Source: Dinoroseobacter shibae DFL 12 = DSM 16493
Lineage (GTDB): Bacteria; Pseudomonadota; Alphaproteobacteria; Rhodobacterales; Rhodobacteraceae
Length of the DNA: 64,000 nt
Direction of reading: 5' to 3'
Assembly: GCF_000018145.1 (NCBI RefSeq)
Contig: NC_009952.1
Coordinates: 1,612,001 to 1,676,000, forward strand
Part shown: positions 35,224 to 44,338 of the stretch, piece by piece
Numbering within the stretch: the first letter of the stretch is position 1
Layout of the letters: each line of letters opens with the position of its first letter
The notes under the pieces: model-generated
Database searches by the model: none
Told to the model about the DNA's origin: nothing
Seen by the model: the letters and a program-made list of their open reading frames with translations, nothing else
Program-made: the position numbers and the translations under genes

Positions 35224-35760
35224 ATGAAGCACGACGAATATGTCATCGACAAGATAATCTCGGCCAAGGCGATTGCCGCCCGGGTCGAGGCGCTTGCACG
35301 TGAGATCGAAAGGGCCTTTGCAGGCACGGACAAGCTGATCGTGATCGGGTTGCTGCGCGGGTCATTCGTGTTCATCGCGGACCTGGTACGGGAGCTGGAT
35401 CTGCCGGTTGAGGTCGATTTCCTGGAGGCATCGTCCTATGGCGACGGCATGGAAAGCTCGCGGGAGGTGCGGATCCTGAAAGACCTGCGCGGCGAGATTG
35501 CCGGGCGCGATGTGTTGGTGGTCGAGGACCTGGTAGATACGGGCTTTACCCTGTCCCATGTCACGCGCCTGCTCGCCTCGCGGGAGCCGCGACGGATGGA
35601 GACCATCTGCTTGCTGGACAAGCCCACACGGCGCGAGGTCGATGTGCAGGCAACCTGGATCGGGTTCGAGATTCCGGACGAATTCGTCGTCGGCTATGGC
35701 ATCGATTACGCGCAGCGCAACCGCAACCTGCCCTATATCGGCAAGGTTCGGAAGCTGTGA
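35224..35760 (+). CDS. hpt: Hypoxanthine phosphoribosyltransferase
   Basis: 178 residues of the purine phosphoribosyltransferase family. The PRPP-binding loop [13 protein letters not shown] is near residue 100, the flexible-loop [11 protein letters not shown] near residue 65, and [14 protein letters not shown] and the end [14 protein letters not shown] match bacterial Hpt. It salvages hypoxanthine (and guanine) to nucleotides with PRPP. ATG at 35224 has GGGACGGG before it. Followed 24 bases later by a small membrane-protein gene. Confidence 0.9.
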   Translation: MKHDEYVIDKIISAKAIAARVEALAREIERAFAGTDKLIVIGLLRGSFVFIADLVRELDLPVEVDFLEASSYGDGMESSREVRILKDLRGEIAGRDVLVVEDLVDTGFTLSHVTRLLASREPRRMETICLLDKPTRREVDVQATWIGFEIPDEFVVGYGIDYAQRNRNLPYIGKVRKL

Positions 35761-35784
35761 GGCGCGTGTGACGGGGTCGACGCC

Positions 35785-35961
35785 ATGAACATGGGTTGGT
35801 TTCTGCGGATGGCACGGTGGGTGCGTCACCCGCCCTCGCCGGGCTTGGTCAAGCTGGTTTTCGTGGTGATCGGTATCTGTGCGGCGATCTACGGGGTCGA
35901 GCTTGTCTTCGGCTGGCCAGAGAGCCTGTCGCCGGAATGGCCGCGCCCGCCGCGGTTCTAG
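35785..35961 (+). CDS. Small single-pass membrane protein (58 residues)
   Basis: 58 residues, translated by hand from an ATG preceded by a modest site. Basic N-terminus (MNMGWFLRMARWVRHPPSPG), one predicted membrane helix (LVKLVFVVIGICAAIYGVEL) and a short Trp/Pro-rich C-terminal tail (WPRPPRF). It starts 24 bases after hpt and overlaps the convergent membrane-protein gene by four bases. The pattern looks like a conserved small membrane protein; I cannot name it. Confidence 0.65.
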   Translation: MNMGWFLRMARWVRHPPSPGLVKLVFVVIGICAAIYGVELVFGWPESLSPEWPRPPRF

Positions 35962-36476
35962 CGATAGCGCGAGGCGTTCGGCAGGGGGTGCAGTTTACCA
36001 CACCGGGCGGCGGCCGCGTCCATGATCGGAACCCTGCGCGACACCTTTCCAGGCGAGATCAACCCAAGTCCCCCGGCACAGAGCACACCGGTGAGCATGA
36101 GGACACTGACGCCTTGCAAGAGCCGGCTTATGTCAAGCGAGGCCAGCACCAAGACCCCTGCCGCCACGAGCATGTTCACACCCGCAAGGACCGCCGCCCA
36201 GAGTGCGACAAGGCTGGTGATCGCCAAACCTGCGCTGGCCGGGGAGCGGACCTGCTTGATCCAGACCGGGGTGGTCGACGGCAGCAGGACCAGCCCCCCG
36301 CACAACAGCAAGAGGAATGCGATGACATAGGGCCATTGCTCTGCCCGTGGCACATAGCTGCTGTCGAACTGCGCGATAAGCAGCCCCATCTGCGCAGAGA
36401 GCCCGATACAGGCCAGACCGAATACTCGGTACAGGATCCAGAGTATCCCCCGCATCCCACTGCGCAGATAGGCCAT
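35958..36476 (-). CDS. Membrane protein of unknown function
   Basis: 172 residues with four predicted membrane helices (LWILYRVFGLACIGLSAQMGL, VIAFLLLLCGGLVLLPS, SAGLAITSLVALWAAVLAGVN with MLVAAGVLVLASL, and LLQGVSVLMLTGVLCAGGLG) and a basic C-terminus with a CGKLHPLPN segment. No family recognised. The ATG at 36476 has TGGAGG six bases upstream, better than the longer open frame. Convergent overlap of four bases with the 58-residue membrane-protein gene. Confidence 0.7.
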   Translation of the reverse strand: MAYLRSGMRGILWILYRVFGLACIGLSAQMGLLIAQFDSSYVPRAEQWPYVIAFLLLLCGGLVLLPSTTPVWIKQVRSPASAGLAITSLVALWAAVLAGVNMLVAAGVLVLASLDISRLLQGVSVLMLTGVLCAGGLGLISPGKVSRRVPIMDAAAARCGKLHPLPNASRYR

Positions 36477-36595
36477 GGCAGCCTCCAAAACTCGAAACAC
36501 TCGTACGGCCCCGACGACTCGTCCCAACACGGGGCATTTGAATGGCATTTTACGCGAATCTATCGCAAATGCAGGGAGTTTCGGCGCGCATGGTT

Positions 36596-36622
36596 AAGGC
36601 CGCACCCCTGGGGCGCGGCCTT
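36596..36622 (-). terminator. Hairpin downstream of lipA
   Basis: AAGGCCGC and GCGGCCTT form an eight-base-pair stem with an 11-base loop, 31 bases beyond the lipA stop. The minus strand has no T tract after it, so it may be a weak terminator or a stability element. Confidence 0.45.
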
Positions 36623-36652
36623 GATCAGGTCGGATCAGGATTTGTCGGACGC

Positions 36653-37603
36653 TCAGGCTTCGGCGAGCCGGGCCATGCGGTTCTCACGCAGACGGGCGAA
36701 ATCGTCGCCGGCGTGATAGCTCGACCGGGTCAGGGGCGTGGCCGAGACCATCAGGAAGCCCTTGCCATAGGCCGCCTTCTCGTAGGCCTTGAACTCCTCG
36801 GGCGTGACGAACCGGTCGACCGTGTGGTGCTTGGGCGTCGGTTGCAGGTATTGGCCGATGGTCAGGAAATCGACATCCGCTGCGCGCATGTCGTCCATCA
36901 CCTGCATCACGCCCTGCCGGTCTTCGCCCAGGCCGACCATGATGCCCGATTTGGTGAACATGGACGGGTCCAGTTCCTTGACCCGCTGCAACAGCCGCAG
37001 GGAGTGGAAGTAGCGCGCGCCGGGCCGCACGGTGGGATAGAGCCCCGGCACGGTTTCAAGGTTGTGGTTGAATACGTCCGGCCGGGCCGCGACCACGGTT
37101 TCCAGCGCCTCGGGCGCACATTTCAGGAAATCGGGCGTCAGGATTTCGATGGTGGTGTCCGGGGCGTGACGGCGAATTGCGCGGATTGTCATGGCGAAAT
37201 GCTCCGCCCCGCCGTCTTCGACATCGTCACGGTCCACGGAGGTGATGACCACGTGGTTCAGTCCGAGCTTCTTGACCGCATCGGCCACGCGGCCCGGCTC
37301 GAAGGCGTCAAGTGCGTCAGGCTTGCCGGTGGCGACGTTGCAGAAGGTGCAACCGCGGGTGCAGATCTCGCCCATGATCATCATGGTGGCGTGGCCCTGG
37401 CTCCAGCATTCGCCGACATTGGGGCAACCGGCCTCTTCACAGACCGTGGTCAGCTTGTGGCTGCGCATGATGTCACGGGTTTCGGTATACCCTTTGCCGC
37501 CGGGGGCCTTGACCCGGATCCAGCTCGGCTTTCTTGGCTGGGCATTGTCCGGACGGTGGGCTTTTTCCGGGTGACGCTGTTCGGGCAGTTTCAGATCACG
37601 CAT
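36653..37603 (-). CDS. lipA: Lipoyl synthase
   Basis: 316 residues. Radical-SAM enzyme that inserts two sulfurs into octanoyl groups on carrier proteins. The auxiliary Fe-S cluster cysteines lie in [12 protein letters not shown] (about residues 54-65) and the radical-SAM triad in CTRGCTFC (about 80-87). [17 protein letters not shown] and the terminal [13 protein letters not shown] segment with its conserved Ser are present. Start ATG at 37603. It is transcribed alone; the upstream DUF6456 gene ends at its own terminator. Confidence 0.97.
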   Translation of the reverse strand: MRDLKLPEQRHPEKAHRPDNAQPRKPSWIRVKAPGGKGYTETRDIMRSHKLTTVCEEAGCPNVGECWSQGHATMMIMGEICTRGCTFCNVATGKPDALDAFEPGRVADAVKKLGLNHVVITSVDRDDVEDGGAEHFAMTIRAIRRHAPDTTIEILTPDFLKCAPEALETVVAARPDVFNHNLETVPGLYPTVRPGARYFHSLRLLQRVKELDPSMFTKSGIMVGLGEDRQGVMQVMDDMRAADVDFLTIGQYLQPTPKHHTVDRFVTPEEFKAYEKAAYGKGFLMVSATPLTRSSYHAGDDFARLRENRMARLAEA

Positions 37604-37718
37604 GGGTCTCTCCTCTGGTCAGGAGACATAACCAAACAGAAGAAAAAAGTAACTGCGCTTTGTGCATACCCGTCATGTACGCGCCGATCTGTCCCAGGCG
37701 CGGGCCGGGGATGCGCAG

Positions 37719-37763
37719 AAAAAACGCGCAGTGTCCCTGACCCGAGACACTGCGCGCAAAAAA
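37719..37763 (-). terminator. Terminator of the DUF6456 gene
   Basis: An 11-base-pair perfect stem (37725-37735 with 37745-37755) around nine bases is flanked by A runs on the left and on the right. For the minus strand the stem is followed by six T. It lies 40-84 bases after the DUF6456 stop and upstream of lipA, and the A/T flanks on both sides make it potentially bidirectional. Confidence 0.85.
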
Positions 37764-37802
37764 GGCAAGCCACCACACCTGCCTTGTTCGAAAAACTCCA
37801 GG

Positions 37803-38927
37803 TCAGCCGATCAGGCCGCCGCCCTGACCGTGTACACGCTTGTAGTATTCGGACAGCCGTTGCAAGGCGATCCGCAGGACGATCTTGCCCGAGCGCGCGG
37901 ACCAACCCATGCGCTTCTCGGCGGCTTCAAGGCCTTCGAGAAAGCAGCAGCATCGCAGCACTACATCGCCCAGCCCCGGTCCAAGCTCCTGCAAGGCCGC
38001 GTGCACGCGATCCTTGGCCTGACCAGACCCACCGCCGTGATCGGAGCCCGGCTGGAAGCTGCTGCGGTCGGACGTGGTCAAGAACTTCTCCCAGTTCTGA
38101 GTTGTTCGCGGACCCATTTGCGCCAATTCGAAGTCCTCGCGCAACCGTTCACCCGCAGAAACCATCTCATCGGTCAAAAACGGCGTACCATCCTTGTCCC
38201 GACGCCGGGCAAGGCTGAGCATGGGCGATTCGGCCAGGTTGTAGCGCAGGCGGGCGGTCTCGCCGGTGTCGCTCGCGACGACCTGCCGCTCGCCCCAGTC
38301 GCGATGCTGTTCCGCGAAGGCCGCAACCTCCGGTGTGTCCAGCCCACTCTTGCGCTTGGCGTCATCCGCCAGAAGACGTTTCAGCGCCAGACGCCCGGCA
38401 TGGGTGATCTCGTATTGCGCCACCTTGCCCGCGCTGCGGCACTTGACCCAATCCTGCAGCGCGAAGGCTTGCGCGATCCCGCGGTCGACCACGGCAATCC
38501 GGCGCGGAATGCCATCGGTCATCCGCAGCACGACGGCCTTTTCCATTTCCGGTGAAACCGCCAGCACGGCATCGCTTTCGCACAGCCGACGCAGGATGCG
38601 GCGTGCCTCCCGCTCGATTTTCGCGGTCTCGGTCTTCAGAAGCATGCGGGGATGGGCGCTCATGGGGATGACGTCCTGTTCTGCTGGAGAGGAAGGGGTG
38701 AAATGCGCACGCAAGGTGTCGAGCGCTTCGTCAATCAGGGGGTCGTCCCGTTCGGTTTCGAGTTTGCGGATCTGGCGCAGCACGGTTGAGGCCGCACAGC
38801 CCGCTTCCCGGGCAACGGACCGGATCGACAGACCCAGTTCCGTATGGGCCAGGTAGTGACGGGCATGTGTGGGGACCCAATCTGGCAGGTCCATGAGCGT
38901 GTTTGGGGCGGAAGAAAAGCTTGACAT
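37803..38927 (-). CDS. DUF6456-domain helix-turn-helix protein
   Basis: 374 residues. An N-terminal helix-turn-helix (LSIRSVAREAGCAASTVLRQIRKLE, about residues 31-55) suggests DNA binding; the middle resembles a winged-helix/KAP-like segment with two Arg-rich stretches, and the C-terminal DUF6456 domain holds LRYNLAESPMLSLARR and QGGGLIG. It is divergent from the DUF6477 gene, an arrangement typical of Rhodobacteraceae. The ATG at 38927 starts MSSFSSAPN; function is unknown, probably regulatory. Confidence 0.8.
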   Translation of the reverse strand: MSSFSSAPNTLMDLPDWVPTHARHYLAHTELGLSIRSVAREAGCAASTVLRQIRKLETERDDPLIDEALDTLRAHFTPSSPAEQDVIPMSAHPRMLLKTETAKIEREARRILRRLCESDAVLAVSPEMEKAVVLRMTDGIPRRIAVVDRGIAQAFALQDWVKCRSAGKVAQYEITHAGRLALKRLLADDAKRKSGLDTPEVAAFAEQHRDWGERQVVASDTGETARLRYNLAESPMLSLARRRDKDGTPFLTDEMVSAGERLREDFELAQMGPRTTQNWEKFLTTSDRSSFQPGSDHGGGSGQAKDRVHAALQELGPGLGDVVLRCCCFLEGLEAAEKRMGWSARSGKIVLRIALQRLSEYYKRVHGQGGGLIG

Positions 38928-39120
38928 GCCAGTCCTCGTATTGCGGCGAATGCAACCTAGGGTTGATATGGTTACTGGAATCTTAAATCCCGTTGAGATC
39001 CCCATAATCAATTTCAAAAGATAAACAGTTGTTTACCAACCGAACGCAGCGGACGGGGCTGACGCAACACAATCTGTGGTTGTGTTTTTCTGATTGCGAT
39101 TTTTACGCAAGGACACGCCC
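38928..39120. promoter_or_regulatory. Divergent promoter region, DUF6456 / DUF6477 genes
   Basis: 193 bases, clearly AT-richer than the genes around it. A seven-base-pair hairpin followed by TTTTC sits at 39066-39090 in the leader of the DUF6477 gene and could attenuate or terminate transcription. Both genes must take their promoters from this gap. No certain -35/-10 pair could be fixed. Confidence 0.45.
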
Positions 39121-39423
39121 ATGACACCGCTTCTCGCTTCGCTTTCCACCCTGCGCCGCCCCCAGACCCTGATGCGCGCCGCCCGGTTCGGCCTGCGCGA
39201 CTACAGCCGTGAAAGAGACCTCAAGCGCCTGATCAAAAAGCAAAAAGCGCCGCGCCCGGCAAAGGCGTTGCAAGAGCTGATGGCGATCGAGTCCCTGCTG
39301 GAGGAAACCAGGCAGGCAGGACAGGCTGCCTATTCGGTCGCCCGGCATATCGAAGTGCTGGCGGCGATCATGGCCGAGACGCGACTCCTGCCGGAGTTCA
39401 TGCAGCTCGATCGCGTTGGTTAA
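39121..39423 (+). CDS. DUF6477-family small basic protein
   Basis: 100 residues, basic in the first half (RRPQTLMRAARFGLRDYSRERDLKRLIKKQKAPRP, noted in segments of positions 18-53) and helical in the second, with LQELMAIESLLEETRQ and VLAAIMAETRLLPEF. No catalytic motif. Relatives appear only in Rhodobacteraceae, as far as I know, next to DUF6456. Its 3' end has a plus-strand terminator whose stem overlaps the mttB-like coding end. Confidence 0.75.
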   Translation: MTPLLASLSTLRRPQTLMRAARFGLRDYSRERDLKRLIKKQKAPRPAKALQELMAIESLLEETRQAGQAAYSVARHIEVLAAIMAETRLLPEFMQLDRVG

Positions 39424-39439
39424 AAAGCTCTAAAGAGCC
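39422..39439 (-). terminator. Short terminator of the MttB-like gene
   Basis: GCTC and GAGC form a short stem around TTTA followed, on the minus strand, by five T. It sits directly after the MttB-like stop and overlaps the stop codon of the convergent DUF6477 gene. Confidence 0.55.
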
Positions 39440-39440
39440 C

Positions 39441-40988
39441 TCAGATGAAGGCGTCCGGCATGGACGCCTTTTTACGTTCTATATATGTTCTCAATTGCGA
39501 CTCGATGTCCGGGTCGAGCGGCGGTGCCTCGTAACGCGCGAGCAAATCGCTGAGTCGCTGTGCCGCGAGCGCCTGGGTATCGCGCGCGCCTTCCTCCGCC
39601 CAGGTCTCGAACGGTTTGCAATCGAAGACATCGGAACGCCAGAAGGCCTGCTTGTAGTTGTTCTGGGTGTGGTCGCAGCCCAAGAAATGCCCGCCCGGTC
39701 CTACCTCGCGCAGGGCATCCATCGCCTGGGCGTTGTCGTCGAAGGGCGCGCCTTGGGCCAACTTGTGCAGCGTGCCCAACTGGTCGGCATCCATGACGAA
39801 CTTCTCGAAGCTGGCCACGAGACCGCCCTCCAGCCAGCCGCAGGCGTGCAGCATGAAATTCACACCCGCCAGCAGGCCCGCGTTCAGGGAATTCGCGGTC
39901 TCGTAACCGGCCTGGGCATCGGGCAGTTTCGAGCCGCAGAATCCACCACCGGACCGATAGGGCAACCCAAGACGGCGGGCGAGTTGCCCCGCGCCATAGG
40001 TGATCTGTGCCGCCTCAGGCGTGCCGAAAGTGGGCGCGCCGGAGTTCATGTCGATGGAGGTCACGAACGCGCCGAAGATCACCGGCGCGCCGGGTTTGAC
40101 CAATTGGGAATAGGCCACGCCCGCCAGGACCTCTGCCAGAACCTGTGTCAGCGTGCCCGTGACCGAGACCGGCGCCATGGCCCCACCCACGATAAACGGC
40201 GAGATGATGCAGGCCTGCCCTGCCCGGGCGTAGACTTCGAGCGCACCCATCATCGTCGCATCGAAGGTCAGGGGCGAATTGACATTGATGAGCGACGTCA
40301 TCACCGGCCCCTGGGCCATCCGCTCCGCCCCGAAGAGGATCTCGCACATCTCGACGCTGTCCTGGGCCCGGCTCGGCTCGGTGACCGAGCCCATGAACGG
40401 CTTGTCGCTGAGCGTCATGTGGGCAAAGAGCATGTCCAGATGGCGCTTGTTCACCGGCACATCGGTCGGCTCGCAGACGGTGCCGCCGGAGTGGTGCAGC
40501 CAGGGCGACAGGTAGGCGAGCTTCACGAAGGTCTCGAAATCCGCAAGCGTGGCGTAGCGGCGCCCGCCGCCGATGTCGCGCACGAAGGGTGGGCCGTAGA
40601 CCGGTGCCAGCACCAGGCTGTCGCCGCCGATTTCGACCGAGCGGGCTGGATTGCGCGCCAGTTGGGTGAAGCGCGCAGGCGCCATGGCGCAAAGCTTTCT
40701 GGAAAGACCACGGGGGATGTGCACCCGCTCCCCCCGGATATCGGCCCCGGCATCGCGCCAAAGTGCCAGTGCTGCGGGGTTGTCGACGAAATTGACGCCG
40801 ATCTCTTCGAGCACGGTCTCGGCGTTGTGCTCGATGATATCGAGCGCTTCGTCGGAATGCATGTCGAAGGTCGGAATCCCCCGATGGATGGTGGGTGCGA
40901 CATCGACACGGATGGCCGTGCGTTCGGCCCGGCGTGCCGCCCCGCCCCCGCTCCGGCCGCGCCGTCGTACGGATACTGCATCACCCAT
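39441..40988 (-). CDS. Trimethylamine methyltransferase (MttB)-family protein, non-pyrrolysine
   Basis: 515 residues of the MttB superfamily: corrinoid-dependent methyltransferases on quaternary or tertiary amines. The gene reads through without an in-frame TAG, so it is a pyrrolysine-free homologue like MtgB/MtyB-type glycine-betaine or other amine enzymes; the substrate is undetermined. The N-terminus (about 1-30) is Arg-rich. Motif-like segments include VNSPLTFDATMMGALE and CDHTQNNYK. No corrinoid-binding protein or reactivase gene lies nearby. Divergent from guaA (196 bases), convergent with the DUF6477 gene. Confidence 0.9.
   Translation of the reverse strand: MGDAVSVRRRGRSGGGAARRAERTAIRVDVAPTIHRGIPTFDMHSDEALDIIEHNAETVLEEIGVNFVDNPAALALWRDAGADIRGERVHIPRGLSRKLCAMAPARFTQLARNPARSVEIGGDSLVLAPVYGPPFVRDIGGGRRYATLADFETFVKLAYLSPWLHHSGGTVCEPTDVPVNKRHLDMLFAHMTLSDKPFMGSVTEPSRAQDSVEMCEILFGAERMAQGPVMTSLINVNSPLTFDATMMGALEVYARAGQACIISPFIVGGAMAPVSVTGTLTQVLAEVLAGVAYSQLVKPGAPVIFGAFVTSIDMNSGAPTFGTPEAAQITYGAGQLARRLGLPYRSGGGFCGSKLPDAQAGYETANSLNAGLLAGVNFMLHACGWLEGGLVASFEKFVMDADQLGTLHKLAQGAPFDDNAQAMDALREVGPGGHFLGCDHTQNNYKQAFWRSDVFDCKPFETWAEEGARDTQALAAQRLSDLLARYEAPPLDPDIESQLRTYIERKKASMPDAFI
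39448..39474 (+). terminator. Terminator of the DUF6477 gene inside the MttB-like coding end
   Basis: AAGGCGTCC (39448-39456) and GGACGCCTT (39462-39470) form a nine-base-pair stem around five bases, followed by TTT. The stem is also the coding sequence of the last residues of the MttB-like protein on the other strand. Confidence 0.7.
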
Positions 40989-41184
40989 GTTGGACTCTCC
41001 CGGATTGCACCTGTGACGAGGCTACGCCGTCGAAACGCGCGTCGGACTGCATTTTGCGGCCTTCTGCGGCGGGAAGCGACATCGCACCGCCCGGGCGGGC
41101 AAATTTGCGGATCTGTCGCTGCGCCTGTCCGGTTTTCGATGCGCCGCCGTTGCACCCGCCCGCGCAAGGCCCTAAAGCCGAAAC
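40989..41184. promoter_or_regulatory. Divergent promoter region, MttB-like / guaA
   Basis: 196 bases between two divergent genes; both promoters must be here. I see no repeated or palindromic operator that stands out, and no small gene. Confidence 0.35.
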
Positions 41185-42747
41185 ATGACCCAATTCGACC
41201 ATGACCGCCTCCTCATCATCGATTTCGGCAGCCAGGTGACGCAGCTGATCGCGCGCCGCTTGCGCGAGTTGAACGTGTTTTGCGAAATCCATCCGTTCCA
41301 GAATGTAACCGATGCGTTTCTCGCCGATTTCGCGCCCAAGGCGGTGATCTTCTCGGGTGGGCCCGCCAGCGTGATCGATGCGAATTCTCCCCGCCCGCCG
41401 GCCAGCGTTTTCGAGCTTGGCGTGCCGATTCTCGGCATCTGTTACGGCCAGCAGGTGATGATGCAGATGCTCGGCGGCATGGTGGAGCGCGGCCATGGCA
41501 CCGCGGAATTCGGGCGCGCCTATGTCACGCCGCAGGGTGATCGGCCGGAGTTGCTCAATGGCTGGTTCCTCGATGGGCGGGAGCAGGTCTGGATGAGCCA
41601 TGGCGACCATGTCAGTCGAATCGCGCCGGGCTTCGAGGTGTACGGCACGTCGCCCAACGCCCCCTTCGCGATCACTGCCGATCTCGCCCGCAATTTCTTT
41701 GCCGTGCAGTTTCACCCGGAAGTGCATCACACCCCGAACGGCAAGACGCTCTACGAGAATTTCGTGCGCCTGGCCGGTTTCACCGGCGACTGGACCATGG
41801 ACGCCTACCGCGAGCAGGCGATTGCCGAAATCCGCGCGCAAGTCGGAGATGGCAAGGTGATCTGCGCGCTCTCGGGCGGTGTCGACAGCTCGGTAGCAGC
41901 GGTGCTGATCCATGAGGCGATCGGCGAACAGCTGACCTGTGTCTTCGTGGATCATGGCCTCTTGCGCAAGAACGAGGCGCAGGAAGTCGTCACCATGTTT
42001 CGGGAGCATTACAACCTGCCCCTGATCCATGCGGACGAGACGGAATTGTTCCTGTCGGCGCTCGACGGGCAATCGGACCCCGAGACCAAGCGCAAGATCA
42101 TCGGCAAGCTTTTCATCGACGTCTTCGAGGCCAAGGCCAAGGAAATCGGCGGCGCGGATTTTCTGGCCCAAGGCACGCTCTATCCTGACGTGATCGAAAG
42201 CGTCAGCTTTTCGGGCGGGCCGTCGGTGACGATCAAGTCCCATCACAATGTTGGCGGTCTGCCGGAAAAGATGGGCATGAAGCTGGTCGAGCCGTTGCGC
42301 GAGCTGTTCAAGGACGAGGTGCGGGCGCTGGGCCACGAGCTGGGGCTGCCTGCATCCTTCATCGGTCGGCACCCGTTTCCGGGGCCGGGTCTCGCGATTC
42401 GTTGCCCCGGCGAGATCACGCGCCCCAAGCTGGAAATCCTGCGCGAAGCGGACGCGGTCTATATCGACCAGATCCGCAAGTATGGGCTCTATGACGAGAT
42501 CTGGCAGGCCTATGTCGCGATTCTGCCGGTGCGAACGGTGGGCGTGATGGGGGATGGACGGACCTATGATTACGCCTGCGCACTAAGGGCTGTAACCTCG
42601 GTCGATGGGATGACGGCGGACTATTATCCCTTCACCCATGAATTCCTTGGCGAGACGGCGACGCGGATCATCAACGAGGTGCAGGGCATCAACCGGGTGA
42701 CCTATGACATCACCTCGAAACCCCCTGGCACCATTGAATGGGAGTGA
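41185..42747 (+). CDS. guaA: GMP synthase (glutamine-hydrolysing)
   Basis: 520 residues. Converts XMP to GMP. N-terminal glutaminase domain with Cys in GICYGQQ, His/Glu in FHPEVHHT; then the ATP pyrophosphatase P-loop [13 protein letters not shown] (about residue 230) and the C-terminal dimerisation domain ending [14 protein letters not shown], which is diagnostic. The downstream YdcF-family gene overlaps the last bases, so the two are cotranscribed. Confidence 0.97.
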   Translation: MTQFDHDRLLIIDFGSQVTQLIARRLRELNVFCEIHPFQNVTDAFLADFAPKAVIFSGGPASVIDANSPRPPASVFELGVPILGICYGQQVMMQMLGGMVERGHGTAEFGRAYVTPQGDRPELLNGWFLDGREQVWMSHGDHVSRIAPGFEVYGTSPNAPFAITADLARNFFAVQFHPEVHHTPNGKTLYENFVRLAGFTGDWTMDAYREQAIAEIRAQVGDGKVICALSGGVDSSVAAVLIHEAIGEQLTCVFVDHGLLRKNEAQEVVTMFREHYNLPLIHADETELFLSALDGQSDPETKRKIIGKLFIDVFEAKAKEIGGADFLAQGTLYPDVIESVSFSGGPSVTIKSHHNVGGLPEKMGMKLVEPLRELFKDEVRALGHELGLPASFIGRHPFPGPGLAIRCPGEITRPKLEILREADAVYIDQIRKYGLYDEIWQAYVAILPVRTVGVMGDGRTYDYACALRAVTSVDGMTADYYPFTHEFLGETATRIINEVQGINRVTYDITSKPPGTIEWE

Positions 42748-43379
42748 TGCGCGCGCTCTGGCAACTCTGCAAGATCGGGGTGCTGGTGTTGATGGGCTTC
42801 GCGGTGGCAACTTTTGCGGGAATCGTTCTTTATGAACCTCCCGCGCGCAGCGAATATGCCGCCATCGTGGTGTTGTCCCACGGGGTCGCCGCGGATGGGA
42901 CGCTCAGCCCGCAAACTGCGGCGCGCACTCAGGCTGGCCTCGATGCGTTCGAGGCCGGATATGCCCCGAAGGTGATTTTCAGCGGCGGTCTTGGCGGGCT
43001 GGAGCCGGCGTCGAAGGGCGCGTTGATGGCCGAAGCCGCCATTGCCGCGGGCCTTCCCGCGGAGGTTGCGATGGTCGAAGGCGAAAGCCACTCCACCCTG
43101 CAGAACGCGCTGTTCACCGCGCGCCTCGTGCCGGAGTTGCGGGACCAACCGGTGCTGCTGGTCACCCACCGCTATCACGGGATGCGGTCGATCGCCTCCT
43201 TCTGGTGGGCCGGGTTTCGGGAACTGGACCTTGTCGCCGCCGATCCGGATCGGATCGAGTGGCAGGGTGCTGCGGCAGAACCGATCAAATGGGCCGGAAA
43301 CATGGTGCGCGGCGCGGTCTACAGTGTCGCGGCGGCGCTGGGCCTCGGCGGGCCCCGGTTGGACGCGCTGCTGACATGA
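42738..43379 (+). CDS. YdcF/DUF218-family protein
   Basis: 213 residues. A membrane helix near the N-terminus ([20 protein letters not shown]) is followed by the DUF218 fold: [32 protein letters not shown] and [13 protein letters not shown]. Family members such as SanA and YdcF bind nucleotides or act in envelope biosynthesis, with unclear chemistry. The ATG at 42738 lies inside guaA; an ATG at 42747, overlapping the guaA stop as TGATG, would give a 210-residue product and is an alternative. Followed by a DMT permease with ATGA overlap. Confidence 0.85.
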   Translation: MGVMRALWQLCKIGVLVLMGFAVATFAGIVLYEPPARSEYAAIVVLSHGVAADGTLSPQTAARTQAGLDAFEAGYAPKVIFSGGLGGLEPASKGALMAEAAIAAGLPAEVAMVEGESHSTLQNALFTARLVPELRDQPVLLVTHRYHGMRSIASFWWAGFRELDLVAADPDRIEWQGAAAEPIKWAGNMVRGAVYSVAAALGLGGPRLDALLT

Positions 43380-44263
43380 CGCCGCGCAACGAACCGGTCA
43401 AGGCGGCCCTTTGGATGACCGGGGCCATCGGGTCCTTCATCCTGATGGCTGTCTCGGGACGCGCCTTATCCACAACCCACGACACGTTCGAGATCATGTT
43501 CTTCCGGTCGCTGATCGGGATCTGCCTGGTGCTGGTCATCGCGGGCGCGTTCGGGCGGTTGGGCGAGGTCACCACCCGGAGCCTCGGCCTGCACGGCATT
43601 CGCAACCTGTGCCATTTCACGGGCCAGAACCTGTGGTTCTTCGCCCTGCCCCTGATCCCTCTGGCGCAGCTTTTCGCGCTGGAGTTCACCACACCGCTCT
43701 GGGTGACGCTTCTGGCGCCGCTGATCCTGGGCGAGCGGCTGACGCGCAGCCGCATGCTGGCGGCGGCCATCGGGTTCAGTGGCGTGCTGATCGTCGCGCA
43801 ACCCGATGTGACGGGCATCAGCCTCGGGGTGATCTGCGCGGCGCTCTCGGCTCTGGGCTTTGCCGGGTCCGCCATGTTCACCAAGAAGCTCACGCGCACC
43901 GAGACTACGGTCTGCATCCTGTTCTGGTTGACGGTGATGCAGAGCGGCTTTGGACTGGTGGCGGTATTCCATGACGGACAGGTCACCTGGCCGAGCCTCA
44001 CCACCCTGCCCTGGCTGTGCCTTGTGGCGCTGTGCGGGTTGGTGGCGCATTTCTGCCTGACAACGGCACTAAGCATCGCCCCCGCCGTGATCGTGATGCC
44101 CTTCGATTTCCTGCGGCTTCCGCTCATCGGCATCGTCGGGTTCATGTTCTACAACGAGGCCCTGGGGCTGGGCCTCATCCTGGGTGCGGCCCTCATTATC
44201 GGCGCAAATGCCATAAATATCTGGGTCGAGCGCCCCAAACCGCGTCCTGACGCCGCGTTATAG
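43376..44263 (+). CDS. EamA/DMT-superfamily permease
   Basis: 295 residues with ten predicted membrane helices, in two EamA repeats. First repeat includes FFRSLIGICLVLVIAG and LFALEFTTPLWVTLLAPLILGERL; second includes LGFAGSAMFTKKL and LSIAPAVIVMPFDFLRLP. It resembles the RarD/YdcZ-like exporters of metabolites; substrate unknown. Overlaps the YdcF-family stop as ATGA. Confidence 0.88.
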   Translation: MTPRNEPVKAALWMTGAIGSFILMAVSGRALSTTHDTFEIMFFRSLIGICLVLVIAGAFGRLGEVTTRSLGLHGIRNLCHFTGQNLWFFALPLIPLAQLFALEFTTPLWVTLLAPLILGERLTRSRMLAAAIGFSGVLIVAQPDVTGISLGVICAALSALGFAGSAMFTKKLTRTETTVCILFWLTVMQSGFGLVAVFHDGQVTWPSLTTLPWLCLVALCGLVAHFCLTTALSIAPAVIVMPFDFLRLPLIGIVGFMFYNEALGLGLILGAALIIGANAINIWVERPKPRPDAAL

Positions 44264-44264
44264 A

Positions 44265-44294
44265 TTGACGGTTTTTTCCACATTCGCATAAGTT
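44265..44294 (+). promoter_or_regulatory. Candidate sigma-70-type promoter of the FadL-like gene
   Basis: TTGACG at 44265-44270 and TAAGTT at 44289-44294 are 18 bases apart, in the 75-base gap before the FadL-like gene. They resemble a -35/-10 pair; the predicted start near 44301 leaves about 38 bases of leader. Not proven. Confidence 0.35.
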
Positions 44295-44338
44295 TCGATC
44301 CAGGCACACGCAAGACGTGCGCAAATGGGATGGAACAC

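Noticed and set aside
39441-40988. Pyrrolysine-containing MttB
   Set aside because: The frame contains no in-frame TAG, and no pylTSBCD genes are in the window.
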